Source: Synechococcus sp. CC9605
GTDB taxonomy: Bacteria; Cyanobacteriota; Cyanobacteriia; PCC-6307; Cyanobiaceae
Assembly (NCBI RefSeq): GCF_000012625.1
Contig: NC_007516.1
Coordinates: forward strand, 1,550,001-1,614,000
Reading direction: 5' to 3'
Length of the DNA: 64,000 nt
Positions 25,627 to 33,489 of this stretch are shown here, in pieces (positions within the stretch are counted from its first letter, which is position 1; each line of letters opens with the position of its first letter). The position numbers were made by a program, and so were the translations under genes. The notes under the pieces were generated by a model. That model saw nothing but the letters and a program-made list of their open reading frames with translations, did not search any database and was not told the DNA's origin.

Positions 25627-25838
25627 TGGCTGCCAAACGACGACGCAAGCAATGCCGTGGTGAGGTTGAAGACCAGCTGTTGAGTAATGCCCGCTGGAGT
25701 GGGCTGCAGGAGCAAGTGGGACTCCAGGCAAGGAATCACAGCGAGGCAGAGAACTGCGCTGCCCGTCGTCGCTGCAGGAAGTTTCTGGAAGGGGGCTGGG
25801 GGTCGATCGACTGGATCGACCTTTACGGCCAGAAGTGA
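25623..25838 (+). CDS. Conserved small basic protein, element 2
   Basis: The 71-aa homologue of 12436-12648 has the same MAAKRRRKQ start and GGWGSIDWIDLYGQK end. It is coupled to the upstream gene by a 4 bp overlap. Confidence 0.65.
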   Translation: MMAAKRRRKQCRGEVEDQLLSNARWSGLQEQVGLQARNHSEAENCAARRRCRKFLEGGWGSIDWIDLYGQK

Positions 25839-25931
25839 TCATCTGACCACTGCCATCGCGTCATCTGAACGGCACTGCACACCAGCCGGGCTGAGGGTGT
25901 CTTCGGAAGTTCTGCCGTTAGGGCTTTCCAT

Positions 25932-26007
25932 CCAATGGTTTCTCCAATGACCATTGGCCGCTGATAACACCACTGACTCCTCTGTCATGAGCGATGAGAG
26001 GAGTCAG
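25932..26007. terminator. Two hairpins between convergent genes
   Basis: CCAATGGT/ACCATTGG (25932-25957) and CTGACTCCTCT/AGAGGAGTCAG (25973-26007) are perfect inverted repeats in the gap between the plus-strand late genes and the minus-strand 90-aa gene. They probably act as a bidirectional terminator, although no T-run follows. Confidence 0.45.
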
Positions 26008-26014
26008 ATCAGCG

Positions 26015-26287
26015 TTATCTGACTGGTGGTGAGCACCGCCGCCAGCCTGTTTTCAGCATCTTGTCCCACGCATCGATGGCGTTATGCCGAAGCATCCGTC
26101 TGCGGGCTTGCGGCACTGGCGGGCGAGGCGGAACCCAGCGATAGGTGCGCACCGCAACCCACTGCGCATGGACCGTGGCTGAGTCAGGTTTGAACTGACA
26201 AAGCAACTGCTGTTCAGGACTCACCAGCCAACCCTCACCGCCCGGTTTCTCGGGCGGGGGATTGGTGGCGCGGTTCTTGTTTGCCAT
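26015..26287 (-). CDS. 90-aa satellite protein behind the integrase
   Basis: ATG 26287 is chosen because it aligns with the relatives; upstream frame sequence belongs to the integrase. The protein reads MANKNRATNPPPEKPGGEGW, then a QLLCQFKP part and a WVPPRPPVPQARRRMLR part. Fragments or relatives lie at 37197 (N-terminal half), 40786 (N-terminus) and about 40385-40450 (PPRPPVPQ part). It is absent from element 1. Function unknown. Confidence 0.6.
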   Translation of the reverse strand: MANKNRATNPPPEKPGGEGWLVSPEQQLLCQFKPDSATVHAQWVAVRTYRWVPPRPPVPQARRRMLRHNAIDAWDKMLKTGWRRCSPPVR

Positions 26288-26310
26288 GGGGTGGTTTCTG
26301 GCTAGATCGG

Positions 26311-27483
26311 TCAGAGGTTGACTGCTGCCACAAGGTCTGCCGTCGCATTGGGCTTGAACCGTGCGTAGCTCTTGAGGTGAACCTCGATGGTGTGCCCCAT
26401 TGCCTCGCTGATGTTGGCGATGGGGATATTGGCGGCGTGCATCCCCTTGGCGAAGCGATGGCGGAATGAATAGGGGGTGAGCTGTTCGCCCTGTTTCTTG
26501 GCGTCGTCCCGCATTGCCATCCACACGGCACGGCGGCGCAGGTATTGATTCAGCGCCTGACCACCATCACCGTCACGGTTCAACGGCGGCAATTTCTCAC
26601 CGACCTGGAGTCGAGCCTGCAGGTTCCAATCAATGGCGGAACCATCGGAATCACGCAGGAGCAGGGGGTGCAGCCTGCGGGGTTCAGTCTTCGCGCCTTT
26701 GGTGCCACCCATTGATTTTTGGTAGGTGGTCCACAGTTCTGCCCCGCTTACGCCGTCTTTGATGACGAGGTGGCGCAATTCCTCAGGGCGCAGCCCATAA
26801 ATGCTGCACAGCTGAATGGCAAACCGCCAACGGTCATGCACTTCACCTTCAGGCAGGTTGTCCAGCAGCTGGAGGATTTGTGCATCGCTGAGGGGGTATC
26901 CGATGCGCTTGGCTTTCAGCACCTCAGGAAGGGCTGCAGGGGGGCTGTAAATGGGCTTGAGGTGTCCCCGTTGCACCGCCCAGTTCAGGAAGCCATAGAG
27001 CTTCTGACGGCTCGTCTGGCGCATCCGTGAGCCTTGTTCCCATTGCGCGAGGCATTGCATCGCTAACGCTTCACCGTCCACTGGTGGTCGGTGGTCGAAT
27101 GCCTTGGCGCAGTTGCGCAGGACTGGCAGATAAAACGTCTTCCAGGTGGTGTCGCCAGCGTTGGGAACGAACGCCCGATATTTCTCAATTAGCTGGCTGA
27201 AATTCAGTTTCTGGTGACTGCTGCTGGTGTCTGCGTTCTGTGCAGCAGCGGCAAGGGTGATCTGACCACCAGCCCAGCGTTTGAAGATCTGCTGAATACG
27301 GAGCAGGGCTTGCGTGGAACCCTCAACGGTCCAGGGGTAAGGCAGTGAAACGCTGCCCAGTCCTTTGACCTGCAGGCGCATCCGCCCACGGTTATTCAGC
27401 ACCCACCAGTCGGGTGCGGTGGAGGCACGCACTTGATCGCGGAAAGGCTTGACCCAGGGCTCGGTATGGCGAAGGACTGCCAA
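26311..27483 (-). CDS. int: Tyrosine recombinase (integrase) of element 2
   Basis: The 390-aa protein is closely related to that at 12649, with LRPEELRHLVIKDG, PYSFRHRFAK and EAMGHTIEVHLKSYARF providing the Arg, His-x-x-Arg and Tyr catalytic set. The N-terminal 120 residues, likely the arm-binding part, differ most between the two, matching the different repeats near their ends. The gene lies 165 bp from the right att and reads away from it. Confidence 0.93.
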   Translation of the reverse strand: MAVLRHTEPWVKPFRDQVRASTAPDWWVLNNRGRMRLQVKGLGSVSLPYPWTVEGSTQALLRIQQIFKRWAGGQITLAAAAQNADTSSSHQKLNFSQLIEKYRAFVPNAGDTTWKTFYLPVLRNCAKAFDHRPPVDGEALAMQCLAQWEQGSRMRQTSRQKLYGFLNWAVQRGHLKPIYSPPAALPEVLKAKRIGYPLSDAQILQLLDNLPEGEVHDRWRFAIQLCSIYGLRPEELRHLVIKDGVSGAELWTTYQKSMGGTKGAKTEPRRLHPLLLRDSDGSAIDWNLQARLQVGEKLPPLNRDGDGGQALNQYLRRRAVWMAMRDDAKKQGEQLTPYSFRHRFAKGMHAANIPIANISEAMGHTIEVHLKSYARFKPNATADLVAAVNL

Positions 27484-27512
27484 TCGATGGGAGGCATATT
27501 GCTACCCACAGT

Positions 27513-27545
27513 GTGTGGTGAGCGTGTGGTGAGCGTGTGGTGAGC
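27513..27545. repeat. Three tandem GTGTGGTGAGC repeats upstream of int
   Basis: Three perfect 11-bp direct repeats lie 30 bp upstream of the integrase start. The same unit occurs at the left end of element 2 (14093-14145). They are probable arm-type sites or an operator. Confidence 0.6.
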
Positions 27546-27648
27546 GTCAAGCATCTGGTGGCATCTGCTGACGACTGGTGACGCAGAAACACTGCCAGAA
27601 CTGAGTCCACGACTAGAAAAACCCAGTTACGGACTAGATAGCCAGGCT

Positions 27649-27691
27649 GCTTGGGAGCAAGATGCCGCAGGTTCGAATCCTGTCTCCCCGA
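27649..27691 (+). other. Right attachment site of element 2 (tRNA-Pro 3' fragment)
   Basis: Identical to the fragment at 13976, with the flank CTGCTTGGGAGCAAG. It marks the junction of elements 2 and 3 and is followed by CAGTCCCCAGCTGACA and a terminator at about 27722-27748. Confidence 0.9.
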
Positions 27692-27779
27692 TGCGTAAAA
27701 AAGTCAGTCCCCAGCTGACATGTCTGCCGCTCCGCAAGGGGCGGTTTTTTATTGCTTGCACTGCTAAAGCAAGCTGTTT

Positions 27780-27812
27780 CTAGGGCTTCTCAGCCCACTT
27801 TGCGAGCCCTAG
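27780..27812. repeat. Inverted repeat near left end of element 3
   Basis: CTAGGGCT and AGCCCTAG form a perfect 8-bp stem with a 16-nt loop, about 90 bp inside the left end. Confidence 0.4.
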
Positions 27813-27848
27813 GGCGAGCTCCTAGAAAATAACCGCAAGAACTCTTTC

Positions 27849-27995
27849 TCACTTCTTGCTCTGGGGAATGCCGACGCGCCAGTGCTCACACTCGACGAGA
27901 AATCCGCTAAAGCCGCCCCACCGCTTCCGCAGCGTCTGCACCGAGATGGCGAAATAATCCGCCATCACTTTCGTGGTTACCCAGCTCTCCGCCAT
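27849..27995 (-). CDS. Excisionase-like HTH protein
   Basis: ATG 27995 overlaps the stop of the upstream gene. The 48-aa protein has the winged-helix pattern of Xis/AlpA factors: WVTTKVMADYFAISVQTLRK followed by a WGGF loop and HWRVG wing. Such proteins direct excision by a tyrosine recombinase. No recombinase remains in element 3, so it might act on its neighbours. Confidence 0.6.
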   Translation of the reverse strand: MAESWVTTKVMADYFAISVQTLRKRWGGFSGFLVECEHWRVGIPQSKK

Positions 27996-28153
27996 CAGCC
28001 CTGCTCCCGGTGCTTCAGGTACTCGGCCAGCCACACGTTGTTCTGAGCATTGCGGTGCTGGTCGGCAATGGCCCTGCGCTTCAGTACCAGGGCGAAGGGG
28101 TTGGCCTGCTGCCGGGCATCGGCGAGCACCTCCTTTAGTGGCGATTGCGGCAT
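27995..28153 (-). CDS. Small protein upstream of the excisionase-like gene
   Basis: The 52-aa frame (MPQSPLKEVLADARQQANPF) is helical and ends in TGATG overlap with the HTH gene, indicating a two-gene operon. Directly upstream is a hairpin plus T-run on the same strand (CCCTGCAAGACAGGG), so the transcript may start within or read through a terminator. The span 28154-28417 contains an inverted repeat GTACGGGAACC/GGTTCCGTAC but no gene. Confidence 0.5.
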   Translation of the reverse strand: MPQSPLKEVLADARQQANPFALVLKRRAIADQHRNAQNNVWLAEYLKHREQG

Positions 28154-28417
28154 AAAAAACTGCCCTGTCTTGCAGGGTTCAAAACATCAGACCGACTCCC
28201 AATAGGCTGCACTTGGAGCTGCTCTGGCCGAAAGGGATTCCACTTGACCAGTGGGCACTGCGTTCGTGAGTTGACCGTACGGGAACCGACGCGGCCTGTC
28301 ACTAGGTTCCGTACCCATGGACAGTGTCATTTTTCGGATCCCCGGCAGGGCTTAACGGTTGCTGCCTTGCCCTGCCCCCCTAACCCGTTCTAGTGCATTT
28401 GTATTAGCTCAAGAGGA

Positions 28418-28663
28418 ATGTCGGCTGGCCATTCGAGCGGTGTCGCAACACCAAAGACGGACCCGGTGTTTCTCCACGTTCGTGCGGGGATGACCGTGAT
28501 CGTGAAGGACGGCAAGGACTGGCGGATGGCTGATGTGATCTGGGTCGATGGCGGCGCCAGAAATCCGAAGGTGCCCACCCTGTTTCAGGTGGCTGATGTC
28601 GATACCGGCGTCATCAACTGGGTGAACGCTGACCTGGTGACTCACATCGTTCCAAGGGTCTGA
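28418..28663 (+). CDS. DUF3104-like small protein
   Basis: The 81-aa product contains GMTVIVKDGKDWRMADVIWV, GGARNPKVPTLFQ and DVDTGVINWVNAD, which I recognise as the pattern of the cyanobacterial DUF3104 family (from memory, not searched). Function unknown; likely cargo of element 3. The next gene starts 2 bp after the stop. Confidence 0.6.
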   Translation: MSAGHSSGVATPKTDPVFLHVRAGMTVIVKDGKDWRMADVIWVDGGARNPKVPTLFQVADVDTGVINWVNADLVTHIVPRV

Positions 28664-28665
28664 AA

Positions 28666-29166
28666 TTGCTGCCATCCTTGGGAAGTCCCATTGATGTCAG
28701 GACTAGAGCCTTGGCCCCTCTATATCGTCTTTGCCTCAGCATCACTGCTGCATTCGCTATTTCCAGCTTTGCTTCAGTTGCATCACCATCACGTGTTTCA
28801 GCTGAAACTGCTTCCGTACAAGATGCTTTGGAAGAAGAGGTTCTAGACCAAGATAGTCTTGAACAAGTCACCGTGGCCTTCGGAATGCTGACGTGGATAC
28901 CACGGCTAGAGAGTGCGTGTGACCTGTATAAGGAGGGATTTTTTGCTGAGTCAAAATTGCCGGAGGCTTATCGCATTCTCTATGAAACCTATGGAGCTGA
29001 AGAAAAATCCCCTGAATCGGCTAAAGCCTTGGCAAAGCTTCTTGAGCTTATAGAAGGCGGTGCTCAAGCAATGGCTGAATATTTCCAAGAAGATGATTTC
29101 AAAAAATTTGAGGCAACATGGTTTGAAGGTTGTCCGCTACCAACTAAGGAAGGATTGGGCCTCTAG
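28666..29166 (+). CDS. Exported alpha-helical protein
   Basis: TTG at 28666, two bases after the preceding stop, gives a 166-aa protein with a hydrophobic signal segment (LYRLCLSITAAFAISSFA). A helical acidic mature region with two Cys (SACDLYKEGFF, FEGCPLPTKEG) follows. An exported effector or periplasmic protein is plausible. Not recognised. Confidence 0.5.
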   Translation: MLPSLGSPIDVRTRALAPLYRLCLSITAAFAISSFASVASPSRVSAETASVQDALEEEVLDQDSLEQVTVAFGMLTWIPRLESACDLYKEGFFAESKLPEAYRILYETYGAEEKSPESAKALAKLLELIEGGAQAMAEYFQEDDFKKFEATWFEGCPLPTKEGLGL

Positions 29167-29299
29167 TTAAAACCGGGGCCAAGGGTCTGATGCGCTTGCT
29201 TCACCACCCCCGACCCCAAGTTTTGCGAGCGACAGGGCTTTTCGGTGCTTGTCGAGCTCGAGCTGAGAGCTGTTCTGCGAGCTAATGCCGCTGGAACGC

Positions 29300-29341
29300 C
29301 CCAAAGCCCTGTGGCTACCAAAAAAGTGCCACGGCTTTGGG
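29300..29341. repeat. Inverted repeat overlapping the att core
   Basis: CCCAAAGCC plus GTGGC pairs with GCCAC plus GGCTTTGGG around TACCAAAAAAGT. The right arm enters the anticodon loop of the tRNA fragment at 29335, so the hairpin spans the crossover region. Confidence 0.5.
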
Positions 29342-29377
29342 AGCAAGATGCCGCAGGTTCGAATCCTGTCTCCCCGA
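29335..29377 (+). other. tRNA-Pro 3' fragment (att) ending element 3
   Basis: Third copy of the fragment, TTTGGGAGCAAG to CTCCCCGA. It is followed by CATCAGTCCCCAGCTGAT and a terminator (GACTGGGGTTTTTT) at about 29420-29437. No recombinase gene lies to its left. Confidence 0.85.
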
Positions 29378-29573
29378 TGCCCATCAGTCCCCAGCTGATA
29401 CCTGAGACCTTAGTAAATGACTGGGGTTTTTTATTGCCTTGACATAGGCACAGGATCCCTACTCAACCGGTCACAGGCATCATTGCACTGACTGAGAAAT
29501 ATGTAGCTGCTGCCCTGTAGGCACGGACTGAAGACGTGAAAGCTTTCATTGCTGATTATGCCTATGAGGCCGA

Positions 29574-29792
29574 GTGATGGCTCTTGGATTTAATCCGCAG
29601 AAGACAAGCGTTAGCTACGAAGACAACACAGGCATTCACGCACCTAAGCCTCACAAGAAATTAGGTCGCAATAACAAAAAGAATCACTCTTACAAGATGG
29701 AGTCTATAGGTTCAACCACTGCTGCTGGTCGTGGCCTGAAACCTTGTAAAGACTCTTCCGATGATCTTCCTGACGAACAAATTATACTCTGA
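29574..29792 (+). CDS. Small basic protein in element 4
   Basis: The 72-aa frame (MMALGFNPQKTSVSYEDNTG) is rich in Lys, His and Asn and has no recognised domain. The nearest upstream feature is the element terminator. It could be non-coding. Confidence 0.35.
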   Translation: MMALGFNPQKTSVSYEDNTGIHAPKPHKKLGRNNKKNHSYKMESIGSTTAAGRGLKPCKDSSDDLPDEQIIL

Positions 29793-29834
29793 GTTATTAA
29801 TAATTTTTACTATTCTATAGAAAGCCCTGTGCAA

Positions 29835-30002
29835 TCATTTCTCCCAATTGGCATCTTCTATTTCTTTCATAATGACCTTTAGCTTCTTGGTGATCTCAAT
29901 TACCTTGTCTTCATTGCATTGTGATTGAAAATAAGACAGCCTGGTTTTTTCCCATATCTGAGCCACCAAGAGCTTTTCGATCGGAGTGATTGCATTGTTC
30001 AT
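29835..30002 (-). CDS. Small protein, second gene of an operon
   Basis: ATG 30002 overlaps the stop of the upstream gene (ATGA). The 55-aa helical, charged protein begins MNNAITPIEKLLVAQIWEKT. Unknown. Confidence 0.45.
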   Translation of the reverse strand: MNNAITPIEKLLVAQIWEKTRLSYFQSQCNEDKVIEITKKLKVIMKEIEDANWEK

Positions 30003-30277
30003 TGGCTTAATAAGAGGTCTCCAGAAGCAGCTGCTTTTTCAAGTCCTATCTTTTCTGCTTCAAGGTCATCACTTTCATCAGGAGAATCTATTGCATGAAT
30101 CTCTTTTAAGCTTTGCAGGTAGGTCAGGCAATGATATCTGATCTCCATTAACTCCTCATAACAATGGTAGTCACTTGCTAGTCTCCTTAAATCATGGTCA
30201 GGCTTTATCACCGATGCTGTAAACAGCTTTAGTGCTCTTGAGTAGGCATCTGATTCATGTGAATTCATTGCTGCCAA
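29999..30277 (-). CDS. Small helical protein
   Basis: The 92-aa product (MAAMNSHESDAYSRALKLF; YHCYEELMEIRYHCLTYLQ) is mostly helical and is translationally coupled to 29835-30002. AT-rich codon use suggests foreign origin. Not recognised. Confidence 0.5.
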   Translation of the reverse strand: MAAMNSHESDAYSRALKLFTASVIKPDHDLRRLASDYHCYEELMEIRYHCLTYLQSLKEIHAIDSPDESDDLEAEKIGLEKAAASGDLLLSQ

Positions 30278-30408
30278 GTTGTCCTGTATGAAGGATAGAT
30301 CTCATGGCTATTGGAGACAAGTGGCATCTAGTACACTTTGGCAATGGTTATCTAGGCAACAGAAATCCAAGGGTGTCTCAGACAAGGATAGTCATTTTTT
30401 TATTTATC

Positions 30409-30588
30409 ATGTCTGCGTGGGAAAGTAATCTTAAGATGATTACTGTTGACGAGGCTCCAAAACTAGAGGTCCTTAAAACTATTAATTGGTTGAAGACAAG
30501 GTCTGAACTTCTTCTATCCAAGGAACTTGCTGAGTAGGCTCTTTCCTTAATTAATGAGTTTGATGACCCTTTAGAGGCTGCGTCCTGA
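30409..30588 (+). pseudogene. MSxW-family small gene interrupted by TAG
   Basis: MSAWESNLKMITVDEAPK and INWLKTRSELLLSKELAE are followed by TAG (30535) and then, in frame, ALSLINEFDDPLEAAS to a TGA at 30586. The paralogue at 30811 has the same layout without a stop, so the TAG interrupts a 59-codon gene. Confidence 0.5.
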
Positions 30589-30590
30589 TA

Positions 30591-30899
30591 ATGGATTGGC
30601 TTTCTGGTTTTGGATGGCCAGGGCTAATAACAGTAGCAGTGTCTGTTTCTGTTGTCTGGGACATCTTTTTTCCATTGAACAATCTGCTAATTATTAATGT
30701 CTATGTAATTTCCTTTATTGGTTGGCTCATCTTGGAAAATCTACATAGGTCATCTAGGCAACAGACCTCTTTGAGTGGAGTCGTTAAATTCTTGGCCTCC
30801 TCGATATGTCATGTCCTACTGGGAGCAAAACCAGAGAAGGAACCTGAAGCTCATCACTGCGAACGAGACACCAAAAGCTCAACAGATACAGGTGTCTAA
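30591..30899 (+). CDS. Small membrane protein, unit 1
   Basis: MDWLSGFGWPGLITVAVSV and IINVYVISFIGWLILENLH give two membrane segments. It starts 2 bp after the MSxW gene. The last 30 codons overlap the next MSxW gene in another frame, so the original C-terminus has probably been replaced. Its counterpart is 31011-31181. Confidence 0.45.
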   Translation: MDWLSGFGWPGLITVAVSVSVVWDIFFPLNNLLIINVYVISFIGWLILENLHRSSRQQTSLSGVVKFLASSICHVLLGAKPEKEPEAHHCERDTKSSTDTGV

Positions 30900-31008
30900 C
30901 TGGTTAAAAGTTAGATGCGAATACTTACTAGATGCATCGAGTGATCTCGAAGCAGAGTGTCTGTTTCAAGAGTTTGATACCTATGATTATCAAGACACCT
31001 GTTGTTAG
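30811..31008 (+). CDS. MSxW-family small protein, unit 2
   Basis: MSYWEQNQRRNLKLITANET and VSNWLKVRCEYLLDASSDLE align with the interrupted copy at 30409. 65 aa, helical, acidic C-terminus. It is followed directly by a membrane-protein gene, so the two-gene unit is duplicated in tandem. Confidence 0.55.
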   Translation: MSYWEQNQRRNLKLITANETPKAQQIQVSNWLKVRCEYLLDASSDLEAECLFQEFDTYDYQDTCC

Positions 31009-31010
31009 TC

Positions 31011-31181
31011 ATGAGATTTGAGTTCAACTACAGAAGCTTGCTATGGACTCTGCTGGCAGATGGTTTGCTGGTGTTTTCTTTAAAAGTTTTCTTTCCTGGC
31101 TATATTGATGATGGTTCCATTATTTATCTCTTTCTTGCCTCTATCCTACTCTGGGCTTGGGATTGCAAGCAGAAGGACTAG
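31011..31181 (+). CDS. Small membrane protein, unit 2
   Basis: The 56-aa frame (MRFEFNYRSLLWTLLADGLL, then GSIIYLFLASILLWAW) has two hydrophobic segments and starts 2 bp after the MSxW gene. It parallels 30591. Confidence 0.5.
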   Translation: MRFEFNYRSLLWTLLADGLLVFSLKVFFPGYIDDGSIIYLFLASILLWAWDCKQKD

Positions 31182-31546
31182 GACTGCATTGCCTCTTAGA
31201 GGCCTCTGTGGTCGCCTGTGAGGAGCCTATCTATTATCTTAGATATCTAAAGTTGACAATATTTAGGACTCTTGTAGAGCCTTTCCTTCAAATTTTTGTC
31301 GAAAAAGCGTGAAGTCCTACATCGTTGGTACAGGGACGCAAACACCCCCTATGGGGTACTTGAATTTGTAGCCAAGGGCCAGCCAGGCACAGAAAAATCT
31401 TACTACCCAAGCCAGCCAGAAGCCAGGCACAGCAATGGGTCTGAGCCAGCCGGCTACCAAACCAGCTACAAAGCAAGGTGCATCCACCGCACCAACAGGA
31501 CCAAACAGAGGAGAGAGGCGCTGCCTCAATCAGTCTCTTGTAGGAC

Positions 31547-31804
31547 TCACTTCAATACGCATCTGTCCGTTTTTGTTTTCTCGCTAAACATAAGGGCGAC
31601 AAGTTCAATCACATCCACCATCACCTCACGTGCCCGCTCGTCGATCACGTTGACACTGTTCACAAGATCCCTGTCAGTGGATGGACGGGCTGCAGCTTCG
31701 ATGCAGACGGATCTGATCCAGTTGCTCCTGCCCATTCCCCTTGCTGAGGCCACTTCACGGATAAATGATGGAGGCGATGAAAGCACAGTACTGACAACAA
31801 ACAA
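31547..31804 (-). CDS. Ribbon-helix-helix-like small protein
   Basis: SARGMGRSNWIRSVCIEAA resembles the helical part of ribbon-helix-helix regulators or MobC-like proteins; the remainder is a long helix ending in MFSEKTKTDRC. The plus-strand frame over the same bases is Ser/Thr/Arg-rich, as expected for an antisense shadow. It probably forms an operon with 31831-32001. The span 31182-31546 holds Gln/Pro-poor repeats of CCAGCCAG but no gene I trust. Confidence 0.45.
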   Translation of the reverse strand: MFVVSTVLSSPPSFIREVASARGMGRSNWIRSVCIEAAARPSTDRDLVNSVNVIDERAREVMVDVIELVALMFSEKTKTDRCVLK

Positions 31805-31830
31805 TCAGCCTGCAATTAAAAACCTGTTCA

Positions 31831-32001
31831 CTACAAATCTTGATTAGGATCCTTACTGACAACGATCGCAAGCGAGACCAATCCTGCTGTGATCACCATT
31901 AAGGATTGAGTTTGTTCTTTTATTTTGATGAAGCCAACTGCAAGCATCAGACCAGATAAGGCAAAAAGAACGGATCGGATCCAAAGATCCTTGACATACA
32001 T
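31831..32001 (-). CDS. Small membrane protein
   Basis: From ATG 32001 (MYVKDLWIRSVLFALSGLML) the 56-aa protein has two hydrophobic segments and a charged tail. A longer in-frame start at 32052 exists. Confidence 0.45.
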   Translation of the reverse strand: MYVKDLWIRSVLFALSGLMLAVGFIKIKEQTQSLMVITAGLVSLAIVVSKDPNQDL

Positions 32002-32117
32002 CAGTGAATAAGTCCTTGCAATAAGACATTTCCATCTTCCACATTTTCGCACAAGAGGGATGTCTCAAGGATTACAGTTTGACGGAATCAAAGACTAAAA
32101 ATTGAGAGACTTAAAGC

Positions 32118-32378
32118 CTAAGTGATATTGAGGATTTGAATGAGTTCCGAAATTTCATTCACCTGAACAGGCTCCTTATCCCTGTGATCAACAAAAGTCA
32201 CTTCGTATCCCTTTAAATTCTTTATTAAATCAAGTTCAAGGCTATCGCCATTAAGAAACATACGAATATTGAGACCCCAGTCAGAGAACTGAATTAATAG
32301 TGATTCTACTGTGTCTTTTTTAAGATCAGCGAAAAGGGTACGAATTTCAATTTCAACAGACTCTCCGTTCATGGGCAT
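32118..32378 (-). CDS. Small acidic protein
   Basis: The 86-aa frame (MPMNGESVEIEIRTLFADLK; LNGDSLELDLIKNLKGYEV) alternates strands and helices and looks coding. AT-rich. Not recognised. Confidence 0.45.
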   Translation of the reverse strand: MPMNGESVEIEIRTLFADLKKDTVESLLIQFSDWGLNIRMFLNGDSLELDLIKNLKGYEVTFVDHRDKEPVQVNEISELIQILNIT

Positions 32379-32435
32379 CTAAAGCGCAAGCAGAGTCTTG
32401 TAACTGGCAAATCATACTCTATGGCGGCATAGTCC

Positions 32436-32828
32436 ATGGTGAACTCTTATTCCAGCCAGATAAATCTCTTAAATCGTTTTAATCATGACGAAGGGTTGAA
32501 TGGATTATGCGACAGCCAAGTCAAACTTGACGAAGGTACGCTCAGCACCACGGCACAGAATCGCCTAGAGAAAATATCTTTGCAAACCAAATTTGGAAGC
32601 CTAACTTGCTCATTAGATCATAAATTTATAAAAAAGATAAAAGAGTTCCATAGAAAAACCGCCCAAGAGGGCAACTCGCCTACGGAGATTTTTCCATATG
32701 ATTTCTATATCACCGTCGTAATAAGCCTGCCAGCACCAATAGTTACAAGAAAAGCCATCATGATTACCACATCCCGTGCCTTGGGCCTGATGAAGCAAAG
32801 GTCTGAGATTGATATTGCAACAAAGTGA
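32436..32828 (+). CDS. Hypothetical protein
   Basis: The 130-aa frame (MVNSYSSQINLLNRFNHDEG) has a basic helical middle (KFIKKIKEFHRKTAQEG) and no recognised domain. It is divergent from 32118. Confidence 0.4.
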   Translation: MVNSYSSQINLLNRFNHDEGLNGLCDSQVKLDEGTLSTTAQNRLEKISLQTKFGSLTCSLDHKFIKKIKEFHRKTAQEGNSPTEIFPYDFYITVVISLPAPIVTRKAIMITTSRALGLMKQRSEIDIATK

Positions 32829-32879
32829 CTATTACACCCGTAACAACATCACGATGAAGCGTTGTGAAGTAAAGTGATT

Positions 32880-33149
32880 TTATTTTTTGCTCATAAAGCT
32901 TTCATCGGCTTCAGTCATGGCTACTTCGTCATCATGGAAAGAGCATCCATACAAAAGATTCTCTATTCGAGAGACGTCCATGTCGCGATCTGCGACCTCT
33001 TGCCATAAATAAATTTCCTGAAATCTGTTTCCAAGATAGAATTGCGCTTCGGAAATATCCCTCGTAATTTTAAAATAAGCAGATTGCTTCTTCGCACTCG
33101 GCGAAACGTAGGTCAGAATTTTCCTTCCGACTGACTGCAGTAACGCCAT
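32880..33149 (-). CDS. Hypothetical protein
   Basis: The 89-aa frame (MALLQSVGRKILTYVSPSAK; FYLGNRFQEIYLWQEVADRD) looks coding, with an acidic C-terminus. AT-rich like its neighbours. Not recognised. Confidence 0.45.
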   Translation of the reverse strand: MALLQSVGRKILTYVSPSAKKQSAYFKITRDISEAQFYLGNRFQEIYLWQEVADRDMDVSRIENLLYGCSFHDDEVAMTEADESFMSKK

Positions 33150-33256
33150 AGGTCACTTCGAGATCTATGCATATCTTAGTAGCAACCGATACAAAATCAA
33201 TAGGCTTTTATACCGGTCATGAAGGCTCTATTGCCTAGCCGATGCAAGCCTGTCAG

Positions 33257-33489
33257 TCAGTCAGGCCGGGCAATCCGGAAGCTTGTTGAGTAGGGAAAGC
33301 TGTATCCATGCTCTATCTCCTCAAGGTGCTCTTCAGCCAAGTAGAGGCTGCGAGCGAAGAAACACGATTGCTCGCTATCGCAAACCATGAACTTGCCGCC
33401 TTCGACTCTTTGTATGGATGAGCCACGTGGAGTTTGAGTAATCAGCTCTGCTAATGCCGCTTTGTTTCTGAGAACACTTCTTGCTTATG
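33257..33489 (-). pseudogene. Truncated relative of the 58787 gene
   Basis: The minus strand reads TPRGSSIQRVEGGKFMVCD, then SLYLAEEHLEEIEHGYSFPY, matching TPHGASIQKTEDGQFIVCD and LYSVEQELSVMETGFSFHY of the protein at 58787. There is no start codon in frame; the nearest ATG (33498) is in another frame, so the 5' end is shifted. Confidence 0.55.

Noticed and set aside
31296-31847. A 183-codon plus-strand frame
   Set aside because: It is Ser/Thr/Arg-rich and antisense to a more plausible small minus-strand gene at 31547-31804.
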